A DNA stretch of 64,000 nucleotides. Origin: Akebia trifoliata. Taxonomy: Eukaryota; Streptophyta; Magnoliopsida; Ranunculales; Lardizabalaceae. The stretch covers positions 2,356,001 to 2,420,000 of the forward strand of contig CM030711.1 of assembly GCA_017979445.1 (NCBI GenBank), written 5' to 3'. Every line of letters begins with the position of its first letter. The first letter of the stretch is position 1. Below are positions 12,201-22,546 of the stretch, one piece after another. The notes beneath the pieces are model-generated. The model was given only the letters and a program-made list of their open reading frames with translations. It was not told the DNA's origin and did not search any database. Both the position numbers and the translations under genes were made by a program.

Positions 12201-12482
12201 TGTTGTTTCTCAGGTTTGGTCTTTCAGCAGAGTCCCTAGCTGATGATGAGGGGAAGAAGAAAGCTCGATCGGCCAGATTTGCACCAGTTTCCAAGACAGA
12301 TCCTGTTGAAGAGGATAAAAAGAAGGCTAGGGCAATCAGGTCGGCATCGCTTCAACCTTAAATTTTTTTTATTTATTAAGGCTGCATAAGATCTAAGGCC
12401 TTTGATCCTTAATTCACTTTCCAGGTTTTCACAAGGTGGTTCCAATGCTCCATCAGAAGTGAATGGCAAGGCCAATTCATAG
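7600..12482 (+). CDS. MOS11: MODIFIER OF SNC1 11 (MOS11)-like mRNA export factor, 4 exons
   Basis: Join of 7600-7916, 11987-12070, 12214-12339 and 12425-12482 gives 194 aa. The N-terminal ~75 residues are acidic and poorly conserved. The C-terminal half carries repeated basic blocks RMRRAERFGMSVQLSEEEK, RNSRAERFG, KRKARAERFG, KKKARSARFAP and KKKARAIRF, characteristic of plant MOS11 and related to human SARNP/CIP29. In Arabidopsis MOS11 is a nuclear protein needed for mRNA export and for snc1 autoimmunity; the role here is by homology. All three introns split the Arg codon (AG|G) just before FG/FS, at the same place in each repeat. Intron 1 is 4.07 kb and full of retroelement debris; the others are about 85-145 bp. 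Confidence 0.88.
7917..11186. other. MOS11 intron 1, 5' part: no gene
   Basis: Intron sequence with stop-rich frames. At about 10380-10760 a plus-strand stretch (around HSHKLDQFLEKCLSLGV and KKGRRFKDGED) vaguely resembles the RNase H end of a plant retroelement, with frame breaks. I cannot name an element with confidence. Nothing else recognised. Confidence 0.3.
9245..9293. repeat. Adjacent homopolymers T23-G26
   Basis: An uninterrupted run of 23 T is directly followed by 26 G in MOS11 intron 1. It may be real or partly an assembly or sequencing artefact; lengths should not be trusted exactly. Confidence 0.8.
11187..11805 (+). mobile_element. LINE (L1-like) 3'-end remnant in MOS11 intron 1, interrupted
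   Basis: Broken plus-strand frames read RMLSGKTKKVETLNEYIH and LRENQLRWFGHVQQRP, then after the interruption GSPKGTWIEVMKEY and WRNTIHSANP. These are the usual C-terminal blocks of plant LINE reverse-transcriptase proteins (RMLRWM, LRENRLRWFGHVQRRP, GRPKKTW, WRKRIHVADP). Stops and frameshifts make it inactive. A separate insertion splits it at 11400-11616. Confidence 0.65.
11383..11633 (+). mobile_element. Nested 5'-truncated retroposon with poly(A) and 17-bp target-site duplication
   Basis: ATGAACATGTAAGTTGA occurs at 11383-11399 and again at 11617-11633. Between them lie about 217 bp ending in TTAATAAAATCTTAC and a run of about 15 A. A polyadenylation-like signal, A-tail and flanking direct repeat are the hallmarks of target-primed reverse transcription, so this is a short LINE-mobilised insert on the plus strand, placed inside an older LINE remnant. 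The inserted sequence itself is not recognised. Confidence 0.8.
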
Positions 12483-13923
12483 CAGGTAGGGTGGCCTGTG
12501 TTGATAAGATTGTAAAACTCAATGTTCGAAAGGGTAAAAACGATCTCAATTAAAATCGGAAAACTGCTATGTGGGTAAGGCCAGAGGAGGGGGGCTTGAA
12601 TGTTGATTGCTTTCTTAATTATAAGATTGGTTTCAATGTAATAGTTTTTTTTTGGTAAGTAATGTCATAGTCATCACTGTTAGTTACTTAATCCAAATTT
12701 TTTTAGTTTAAAAATGCTATTTTAGGGAGTTTTCTGCGTTTAATTCTCTTTCAATTTCCTATCTAGTGGAGCATAATTTCTGACATATTGAGTCCTGATC
12801 ATGGTTCAACGTTTTGTGCTGCTTTGGAATGTTTCGCCAGAACATTCTGATTTCGACTTCTATTGAAGCGAAACATTGATTCCAAACATAGAATGTTTCA
12901 GGAATATTTCTTGTTGTCTCAAAATGTTTCAGTCAAGATCATTTTGGTTTATTTGTGGTTTGGACACAAAAAAAACAAATATGGGTAGGATTATTGGTTG
13001 AAGATGATTTGCTTGTTGGTATACATCAAATTTTAGAATGATTCAAGTTGTGATGAAGTTAATTTTATTTAATCCATCCGGGAGTTCATTGCCTAACCTG
13101 TTTATTGAACTTTTAAGGTTCCGATACATATCTATCAAAATGTTTTGGTGCCGAGAAACATTTTGCAGAGAACCTATATATTTTCCCACTCATAGAAGTC
13201 CTTCGGTTTTGTTCTCGAATGAATAAACAGATGAAATCAAGCATATAGAAGAGGAAGAATTGAAAGAAGGGTTCCGAACCTTTTTTTTTGTTGAAGAACT
13301 AGAGCCTTGTAGATTGATATGGATTTCATGGATAGGAACTTAAAACAAGATGTTGAAGTAGTTTTGATTATTCAATTTTTATTATATAAAGTCGTCTCTT
13401 CGCCCCCTCTGATTTAGCGGTCTCTTGTTCTCGATTAGCTCTATCCTCCTTTTCTCGTCCCTCTTACCAATCAAAATCTCAAAAGAGTGTTTTTCATATA
13501 TATACCAAAAAATTTAGAAGTTGAACAGCGATGGTTACATCTCTATGACATAACAGCTGACCTTCGATTTCTTCTTTGATCACTCTTATAACCTATTTGT
13601 TTAGAGTTTTTCTCATTTGAGTAGAAACCTTTATCGAAAAACCTCGAAAAGAATAAACGGAAAGGGTAGTGAACATCGATAATGAAGTTCAATATACTGA
13701 TCAGTACCCTTTCCATTTGTTCTCTTCGAAATTTTTCAATATAAGTTTCTACTCAGATGAGAAAAACTCTTAAAAAAGTGGGAGTAGTTGGCCAATCCTA
13801 GATACTGAATCCAACGGTATACGATAAAATTCCTAGGGATCTAAACCCATAAAGATAATAAACCCTTCTCCCATGATGGGATGCATCGCATCCTGTTCTA
13901 TTCTAAAGAAAAGAGTTCTGATA
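12483..13923. other. Intergenic after MOS11
   Basis: The first few hundred bases are the likely MOS11 3' UTR. The remainder holds no recognisable gene. A short inverted pair, GAGTTTTTCTCATTTGAGTAG (about 13603) and its complement near 13745, flanks AT-rich DNA. Confidence 0.35.
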
Positions 13924-14095
13924 ATATGACGCCCCCTCTCTGACTCATGCCCCCATCAAAAACTGTTGATCATTTGCCTAAGGATACACAAGATAATTTT
14001 TTTTATTATTATGCGTATCCCAAGGCAAATGATTTACGGTTCTGTGATGGGGGCCTTTGCGTCGGGCCGGTCAGAGTGGGGTCTTAGAAAATCAT
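13924..14095. mobile_element. Foldback MITE, family B
   Basis: Left half GACGCCCCCTCTCTGAC...CATGCCCCCATCA pairs with right half TGATGGGGGC...GTCAGAGTGGGGTCTT. The inner core ATTTGCCTAAGGATACACAA pairs with GCGTATCCCAAGGCAAAT. The right end AGAAAATCATT is shared with other family B copies. Confidence 0.7.
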
Positions 14096-14112
14096 TACAC
14101 TATTATAAATAA

Positions 14113-14115
<3 letters not shown>

Positions 14116-14147
<32 letters not shown>

Positions 14148-14170
14148 GTGGTCTCCCTAAATCCATACTT

Positions 14171-14205
<35 letters not shown>
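14116..14205. repeat. Poly(A)30 followed by (TA)n microsatellite
   Basis: About 30 A at 14116-14145, then about 16 TA units at 14174-14205. Confidence 0.9.
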
Positions 14206-14211
<6 letters not shown>

Positions 14212-15649
14212 GGGTTAAAGAGAAAAACAGTGGCCAAGTGGCTCACCAAATTTAGGGTTTCCTTTTCCATGGTCAAAGTAAGATTTAACACTCAAAAGCA
14301 TGAAGAATATCCAAATCCAACATCAAATGTGATAAGGACCAGACATGGTCACCAACTCATAAATTTGGACTTCTTGCACGGTGCCGCCCACTGGTTTTAA
14401 TTAATGGAGCATGTGTGCCACCAGCCATTTTTAATTAATAGAGAGTTTAAAAGCAGTCATCAATGTGTTCTATCTATCTTTACCAACTACATTGTTGGTC
14501 TTATTTTGATGTCTATTAATTTGCATCAACTTGGTGACCATATGATTTTCATATTTTTGAGACTAATTCGCTATAATAATACGCGAATCTCATTAGATCC
14601 TTAACATTTTTGTAAAATTTCTTGAATTTAGCTAGTCTGCAGGGTTTGAGTTTCACTAGTGGTCGAATATATCATAGGAATATGTGAATATCCCTCGAGA
14701 TATGTATTTTTATCATGATCGTCGCATTTTGTATTTTAATGGTTGGGATTTCGTGTTTTTTCACGAGTAAGGATAATTTTTCTTCTAATTCAATCTGGGG
14801 TTGTTTCAATTACTCTTAAATCAGTTGGCTCATTTACACATCCCTTGAGATATTCCAATTTCGACTAAAACTAGAACGAAAAATTTACCCAAATGTTTCA
14901 AATATCTCGGAATGTTTCAATCGGATTGACTCAATTTTTCTCTGGACTGAAACAATGCCTCAAGTCGAGATTTTAAAACTTTCTGGTAACTAAGGTCATG
15001 AGTGTGCTCTGAGGGACCATAAACCCATTATAGGATAAAGAGATGCTTCAAACATCTAAAGAATCAACAATCAAACTCCATGAAACAATTTAGAGCTGAA
15101 CCATTTATCAAATATCTAGAAATCCAAATAAGAGAAGGGTTGTCATTAGTTCAAAAACATAAAGTTTTCAAGTAATTACATCCATGGTTTAAAGGTTCAT
15201 ACCATTTCAAAATGTTTCGATCAAGATCAGACATAGAATGTTTTGGATTGTTTCGATAGAAACAGTCTCAATAACTGAATAAAGATTTTTGATTTTGTAG
15301 ATATTTTTTGGATGGTTTCAGTTGTAATACGAGGCAAAATACTACAATTTTGTAACTTAAAACCATACCCTTTTGGGTTTGATCTTTTTCGTCGATTATG
15401 GAACTAAATTGCTAAGCTGAGAGTCAAACAAAGATGGCTTAAATGAGAACTTCCTAAATTTCATTTGCCAATTACCAAGAAATTTTTACAGAGAACTTTT
15501 GTTCCAAAAGCATCTCCAAGGCTTAATCACCAGCTCTACTATCTTTAGTTCAGACTTTCGAGAGCCCGATGAAGGAAAATACAGTGGGAAGCCAAAGTTA
15601 ATAAAAAACAATTAAATTTTTTTTGTGGATACAATTGGGGAAATGTGAA
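14206..15649. other. Intergenic, 3' of PP2C
   Basis: No gene found. Repeated words such as AATGTTTCGATC/AAACATTC (also at 12830-12950) suggest a degraded dispersed repeat. The part next to 15650 is the PP2C 3' UTR side. Confidence 0.35.
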
Positions 15650-17599
15650 TCAAAAGAAGGCGTGTGTGGGCCCAGCTCCTCCTCTAATTGAAATTGTGTG
15701 ACCAGGGAGGGGGCTCTTTTTGATCGGACGGGGATCCAAAAACAAAACTATAACCGTGATATCATCATGAAAATGTCTCCTCACTCCTCGATCGATCTTT
15801 TTCAAGTCGGAGTACCTCATTTCTCTTTTTTTCGCCGCTTCTCGTAGTGCCGCCTTAACAAGTCTCTTTGCTATCCCCTGCACAAGTATGAAACATTACT
15901 AATCGTATCCAACATTACTAAATGAAATGAAACTCAAGAAGAGAGGTTGGGCTCTTACGTTACGTGGGTTATGGTGGACAATGTCGACCGCCTCCTGATT
16001 GCCTAGGTGTTCCCATAGACCATCTGATGCAAATATAAGAAAATGGTCTTGAGGGTTGAGTTTCTGAACTAATATTGATGGCTCGGAACTAAGGATTGGC
16101 TTGGGAAATGGTTCGGGCAGTCTAAATTTCGCTAGTAAAGGCTCCCTATTGAATTCCGTCTTCTTCAAATAGGCATCACCAATGGATCTTGAAACCTGAA
16201 AAAACAAGAGATTTAGGATACAAGAATATTGTTTTTCTATGGGTTGTTCATCAGTCTACAAAATTATTAAGCACCGATAACAAAGAACATGAGTGATCTT
16301 AGACCAATATGTACAAGTGTAAAGAAAATAACCTGAATAATACCCTTCACACGCCAAACTTTGTGTTTTAAAACCACAATTTGTGAATCATTGGGATGCA
16401 ATGACCGCAACTCATCTCTCACAGATTCAATACTTGCATTGTGCTCTGTTGACAATTGAACAGCCGTGACACTTCTAACAGACTTCTCTGATCTCCCTAA
16501 CACTACCCGAGAATCTCCGACATTTGCAATATATAGCGTTCCATCACATATGATCCCCACCAAACAACAAGATCCCACCGATGCAATCTGTGGCTTATTG
16601 AGCCATTGCTTCTTTACTAGAGAGAGGAACTCCTCTTCTGTCGCGGAGAATGCTTTGCGGATAACATTAGCTGACATCTCCTGATGCTCCGACGTAAATT
16701 CTGCACCACAATAGCTATTAGTTTTCTATACCATAATTAGACAATCAAGCTAAATCCTGAAAAAAGGAGAACAAAGATTTGACTCGAAAGTATAAAAAAA
16801 AAAGAATTAGAGAAGCATTCATGTTTGAAATTTGGAATCTATTGTTGCTTTTGACAACTGAGATAAAGTAATGGCTACAAAGAGTTCAAGGATATTTATT
16901 TTGTGGATTTTATTTGAGGAGAAAGAATGAAAAATAGTTCTCCTGTTGGATCCAAGATTTGCATCTCTTAGTTAGAGAAGTGGGTTCCCTCCATGAGATG
17001 CATATAATTGATCAGGACCTTAAATTTATCAATCGACTTTGCAAAATAGTGTTTGTTGGCTCTAGATGAACAAAGATTATGCTTTAGTTGTTCTAAAATA
17101 TGAATTCTTCTAAGTCTGACCATGGAGCCCAACTCAAGGTTTCTCACAAATTTAAACTAGAATGTATAGAAGCAATGATGAACAAAATTCATTGAAGAAT
17201 GAAAATAAATAAGTTCAATGTAAAAGCGTTACGAAACCAAAATAATTATTGCAATTGGAGGAAGAACATACTCTTGAGATTGTTAAACAGGTGGTCATTA
17301 ATGAACCGTGAAGTCTCCGGTCCTCCATGCCCATCGTAGATCCCGACGAACGTCCCTTGAGGACCCGAACCAAGTGAGCTCAATGGGCCTGATTCAAGTT
17401 GACTCTGATCCTCCAACAAGCTATTGGCTTGTATCAGAGCCATCGAAAATTCTCCATTAACATGCTGACCCAAATCCTTATACCACCACAACCCATCAAT
17501 CCTACCACTTTCTTCTTTATTTCTACGAAAACCACCGTCGCCATTGACGTTAGGCTTCCAACAAGGTTTAACGATTTTCATGACTCCAGACGAAATCAT
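15650..17599 (-). CDS. Protein phosphatase 2C (plant clade D-like), 4 exons
   Basis: Join of 17599-17272, 16700-16333, 16195-15959 and 15877-15650, all GT-AG, gives 386 aa, the usual length. The first ATG is at 17599. Residue numbers: N-terminal [10 protein letters not shown] and [19 protein letters not shown] are typical of the clade that includes Arabidopsis PP2C38 and PP2C63. Metal-binding DGHGG (D89), VGSCC (~151-155), [17 protein letters not shown] (D290) and HDDITVIV (D349, D350) are all present, so a working Mn/Mg-dependent Ser/Thr phosphatase is expected. Members of this clade act on plasma-membrane H+-ATPase and receptor-like kinases in other plants; the substrate here is unknown. 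Upstream ATGs in the long 5' leader could affect translation. Confidence 0.95.
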
Positions 17600-18300
17600 A
17601 CCTATCAATCTCTATCACCAAAACCACCCCAAAATGTTCATTAAGTCGGATCCAAAACAAAATCAAGACCAACACAAAGACCCAAATCCACTTTCAGTTC
17701 CAATTTTGGTTTACATTTAAATCTAAACACAACCCAATTTCCTGTAACTTTATACCAAAACACAGACACCATTAATTTGAAGAAATCTCCAAGAAAAACA
17801 AAATGGGTATGGGCAGAAACAACGGCAGACAACAATCTCAGACAATAAAGCAACAATCTTTAATAGAGTTCAGAGAATTTAGAAGGGATTCCCATCTCAA
17901 GTACCTTGAATCTGAATCTGTATGTCAGATGTTTGAAAGCTACCCATATTTCTTTGATTCTTCTTTCAACGACAGATATAAACAGTAAAATCCCATTTGA
18001 GATTTATCATCTCGACAGCTTCTGATCATCATAGAACAGATCAGATAAATTTTGGAGTTTTTTGACAAAAAAAATCAATTTTTTTCTGACTGATTCTCAT
18101 CAGAGAGATCCCTCTTACAGAGAAATGGGTCTTCTTCGTCTTCTTCTATTTTCTATTCTCTTCTCTTTCTTGGTGTGTAATAAAGAGAGATTAGATTAGA
18201 AATCTCTCATTTTCTTCTCTTCTGTTTCATGAGAGCTTATTAGCTTTTTATTTATTTATTTATTATATTTTTCTTTCCTAATCTTTCTCTCTTTGTGAGA
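17600..18300 (-). promoter_or_regulatory. PP2C 5' leader and promoter region
   Basis: Sequence upstream of the PP2C ATG. On the minus strand it contains purine/pyrimidine-rich leader sequence. The AAGAGAAGA-type tracts at 18120-18240 fit a plant core promoter and 5' UTR. The exact start site cannot be read. Confidence 0.35.
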
Positions 18301-19784
18301 GGTTTTTAAAATTCATTGGTTGAGGTTTTGACCTTGACAAGCAACGACCCACCTTTTTAGGCAACTTTTGCTCATTTTTCTCCTAATTCCTGTTTTCTGG
18401 TTTTGGTGTGACCGTTCCATGTTTGTTTGCAATTTATAGCAAAGTTCACACTATGAGAGAAGGAAGAATTCTTATTCTTCTCTTGTATGCTTTAAGACCC
18501 AATCTCTTTTCTACTATCTAGTGCTTGGTCATTATGACTAGGCATTTGTGTCCACTATCCACTCCACCATTCGATCTCGATCATGATTTTGATCTTGATC
18601 GATTACATTTCCCTTGATTATCTACTCTTATTTTGCTCATTGTTACTATCATAATTATTTTTGCTTTCTTTTTCTCTGGCTATTAAGATATTTCAATTCG
18701 CCATATTGTGTCTTGCCCATCTGTTCATAAATTCAGTGCTAGTTTGAAAGATTGACCCATTTGAAAATCCTTGTATGTATACTTATTTCCAACTTTCTGA
18801 AGAATTTCTCTGTTTGTTATGTTCTTCTTCAATGTTGGGTGTTTAGGTATCCATTGTAAGTCTTGCCTCGTTTGAACGCCATTGTTCACTTTATGGTTAT
18901 TCCATCTTAAGGTAGTGTTAAATGAAAGGATCTTATTAGTTTATATGAATGATAAGTCATAGATCGAACTAAATAAAAAAAATTGGATGCTATCACACAC
19001 TTTTGTATTGGCTAAGTTCAAGAATTGGAGATAAACGGACTCAATATTGTTGGCACTTGTTACAATGTAAACCACCTCTTCCCATACCTCCCCATGTCAT
19101 AACCACCATTCCGTTTCATTGGTATCTATCAATTAGGTTCGACAATCTATAAAAATATAGGTTGTTATTTTATTATAAGAAAAGTCTACCTAAACCAATG
19201 AGCGTTGAGTTTAAGTCCTCTTGTTGGCCATCCACAAGGATTTATCCGTACTTATCTAATATGTGTGGTTTGTGGAATATTGCAAGTACTCAAGATTTGG
19301 GTGAAATATGGTGTTTTAGGAGGTTAGTTGCCTTGTCCTTGCTAGTCAGGCCTACGGGTCTGGAACACCCTTCAATTTCATTAATTGGGTTATAAAATAG
19401 TTGGTGTGGTGATCGAAGAGCTCGATAACTAAAGGCCTCCCCTTTGTTTACTTTTGCAAAGTAAACAAGCAAAAAATTCATTATGTGCACCTTTCCATTA
19501 TTCTAGGGTGCGGATAACTATTCTAATTTTTAATGATTACACGCCGCAAATTTCACTAAGTGCCCCTTTCCATATTCTATTTTTTAATGATTACACCCCT
19601 TTCGGCTTCCTCCTCCAATGAAGCTCTTCAATTTGGGTTTCTACACTGGTGAGAAAAAACTATTTGACCTCTAAAACACTTTTTTTTCCTTCTAATTTTA
19701 TTTTTCTGAAGATACCTTTTTTGCTTGCATACGTATCCATATTTGGTGTGTGATACATTGTTCATAAGTTGGTATGTTAAGAAA
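18301..19784. other. Intergenic
   Basis: No gene, RNA or clear repeat seen in this AT-rich stretch. Confidence 0.3.
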
Positions 19785-20302
19785 AGAGAATTTCTATTGG
19801 CACTCCAATGTTAAGTTTTTACATCCCAATTAAAAATAAAATAAACTAAGTGAATGGTTGAAAATAGAGTCGTGAGAGCGCCCCCCCTTTGACATACCCC
19901 CATCACATAGCCATAGATCACTTGCTTCGGGATACACAAGAAAAAGATTTATGATTCTACATATCCCGAGGCAAATGATCTATGATTTTGTGATGGGGGC
20001 ATAGGTTAGAGGGGAGCATCATAAAATCATTATTCCTGAGAATAAGTAAAAGTTGGGGTGCTATTGTCTCTCTCTCTCTCTCTCTCTCTTAGGTTTTAGG
20101 ATTTTATATGAGCTTAATCCTTGTAAATGACTACTGAATTTTTTTGAATGGGTGTCATAACGTTTTATAATATTGATTAATAATTGACCCAAGTCTTTGT
20201 AATATTTGAATAGTGTGGATTAATCTTTAATTGGGGTGATAAATAATTTAAGAAATTGGGGTGAATAAGTAAAAAGTTGGGATGCCAAGAGCAGCTCTCT
20301 AA
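19785..20302. mobile_element. MITE, family D, interrupted by a family B element
   Basis: The ends TTTCTATTGGCACTCCAATG and AAGTTGGGATGCCAAGAGCA are inverted repeats. Internal order matches the copy at 7068-7402: AAGTGAATGGTTGA, then GAATAAGTAAAAGTTGGGGT, ATTTTATATGA, GGGTGTCATAACG and TTTAATTGGGGTGATAAAT. Between the first two blocks about 170 bp of family B sequence has been inserted. A (TC)n microsatellite has expanded at about 20069-20098. Confidence 0.65.
19867..20035. mobile_element. Foldback MITE, family B, nested in family D
   Basis: Left half GCGCCCCCCC...CATACCCCCATCACA pairs with TGTGATGGGGGCATAGG...GAGGGGAGC. The core CTTCGGGATACACAAG pairs with ATATCCCGAGGCAAATGATC. It ends in AAAATCATT like the other copies. 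Flanks TTGAAAATA and CTGAGAATA look like a mutated 9-bp target duplication. Confidence 0.65.
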
Positions 20303-20599
20303 AAACTAGACAAATTTCACAAATAACCCATTGGCATCAACTCTGTATTCCTAATATTGGGATCGACAACATAAATCCTATTTCGCCATCAATAAATTTG
20401 GATTCTTATGAAGAGGTTCAATATATTTTTAACGACAATGTAATCCATTTCACCGATAAAATGAATCTTTGAAGCAATTACAAACAACTCTTAAATAATC
20501 AGAAATTATTCCATTTTTACATGATAAGTACTTTCACCATGATTGCTTTCTTGGAAGCAACATCAATACTTCAACTAAAAGGTCTGAAGTTCAAGTGAT

Positions 20600-20837
20600 G
20601 GTATAACCATGGTTTTAAATCTCGTCCGAGATTGAGACGACTCATCCAATAAGTCTCGGTATCGTCCACCAACGAGATGGATAGACAAGTCAATGTATCG
20701 GACGAGATTTAAAATCCACGTTAGTTTTTCTCACTGTTGAACGAGACATCTCAAATGTATCGGAAAACTTGTCCAAGATGACTCGGTCTCGTTCACAGAC
20801 AAGACGTCAAAACGAGTTTTAAAACCATGGGTATAAC
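20600..20837. mobile_element. hAT-type MITE with perfect 8-bp target-site duplication
   Basis: GGTATAAC at 20600-20607 is repeated exactly at 20830-20837. The 222-bp insert between starts CATGGTTTTAAATCTCGT and ends ACGAGTTTTAAAACCATG, an almost perfect inverted repeat of about 18 bp. Its interior is rich in CGAGAC/GTCTCG words. An 8-bp duplication is diagnostic of the hAT superfamily. Non-coding. Confidence 0.85.
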
Positions 20838-22160
20838 ACCAGTAACATAAAGAATTATCAGGTTGAAATTAACAAGGACCCCAAATCTACCAATAAAAAT
20901 AAAAATAAAATATGGGCCATAGTAAACGAGTAGGCCAAATGCTGTCTCCCTTAACCCATTACATGTACCACAAAGCCCCATAACATGTTTTTAAAGGCTC
21001 ACCTCATCAGGATACTTTCATTCATGATCAACAACATATTCTGACCAAGTTGATGACTATACAGAACTCAAGATGAAATAATGCAGTGGAGGCAGAGAGA
21101 GAGAGAGAGAGTTCCATGCAACCCAATTTGATGGAGCTACAATGTGGTCACATGAGCAGCACTCGGGATCTGACGTGATATTTTTCTTGAATAAAACATT
21201 GTTACTCAACGACGAATTTTTTTTGTAATTGTGTGCCTTTGAAGAGTTATTGAATCTCGTTTATTTGATTCTCAATGTGATGGATTGAGGTAGTAAGAAA
21301 AGAACTAAATGGGCCATAGTAAATGGGGAAAAGAGGATTCATGTTACCAACTCCAATATCTTTGATGAGCATAGATGATAACAACTTAAAACAAATACGT
21401 AAATATTCACCTAAAAGTAACAGTGATCAAAGTAAGGGGAAAAAAATCAATAGGAAAGATAAATCAATCATAATAAAACAGCAAATGATCCCGCAATAGC
21501 AAATCGTTGAAGCTTCTCCTTCCCCATCATCTTCCCTTAAAAAAACGCCCATATCACAGATGTGAAAATTAAGACAAATGTTCTAAAGAAAAACAATAAA
21601 TTATTGGGAACCCATATCCCTTTCTTATCTCCATTGCCACACGTGCGCATTTTCGTCATTGATCATCAATTTTTCATACATTCATCCATGTTCTTATTCA
21701 TGTCTTGTTGAAATCGAATCGAAGTTTCTCCACAATCTGAATTTGATTTACAACACAAAACTTGAACAAAATCATAAAAAACTCAATGATTCATAAACCC
21801 AGCTGACATTTTTTAAGATAATAGTGGCGAACAGAAAGTAACTTCAATAGAGAAAATGTGCACTGGGTTTTCAATAATGAAAGAATTTTTGCTTCTCTAG
21901 ACCACAAAGATGCTACAATGACTTACAAAACCAAGGTCCTCATAGCTCCTGTGATCCGATTAACTAGTTTGAAGACATGCTTTGCATCCATAAATCTAGC
22001 TTACAATCTTGATGAGATCTCTATGTGAACTCTTGGCTGCATGATATACTGTCTCCATTGATGAAAAAACCAATAGAACAGGTGGTATTGATGAATCCTG
22101 AGCAACTTGTACAGTAAGCAGGCTACACTACTCTCACAATTCATTGATTTCGTTTTCCTT
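20838..22160. other. Intergenic
   Basis: A short (GA)n tract at about 21097-21110. No gene recognised. Confidence 0.3.
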
Positions 22161-22164
22161 CTTT

Positions 22165-22410
22165 TGATTGAAATGCAAAGAAGTTAGTTTGGGCATGTAC
22201 AACAAACACCAATGATGGAACCAGTAGGAAATGCTTTGGTGCAATTGGTAGAATCCAAGAAGGCAAGAGGAAGGCTGAAAGTAAGGAGGATTCAAGTAGT
22301 TTGAAGAGATTTGAAGTCAGATCCCTTCATATAAGATACAGGTCGGGATAGAGTCAAACGATACGTTGCCAAACCCCAACATTTGGGATGAGTAGATGAT
22401 GATGGGTTTG
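22165..22410 (+). mobile_element. LINE remnant (3' end)
   Basis: A degraded version of the same LINE tail seen in MOS11 intron 1: AGTTTGGGCATGTACAACAA corresponds to the WFGHVQ block, and CCAAACCCCAACATTTGGGA followed by GATGATGATGG to the ADPxxLG end. All frames are broken. Confidence 0.5.
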
Positions 22411-22546
22411 ATATTCAACTTCAACTACAATAGAACTTTCAACTTTAATCATAGGGTTTAGTTAAGTTTATAAAATCACATCCAACGTCAAGGTTCTCGA
22501 CCACCAATAATAGTTGCTAAATTTTCCTCTCATGTACGGATCATTT

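Noticed and set aside
17600..17608. Earlier start for PP2C
   Set aside because: It would begin at TTG; the ATG at 17599 gives the normal clade N-terminus.
17803..17988. 61-codon plus-strand frame upstream of PP2C
   Set aside because: Antisense to the likely 5' leader and promoter; Gln/Asn-rich composition reflects simple sequence.
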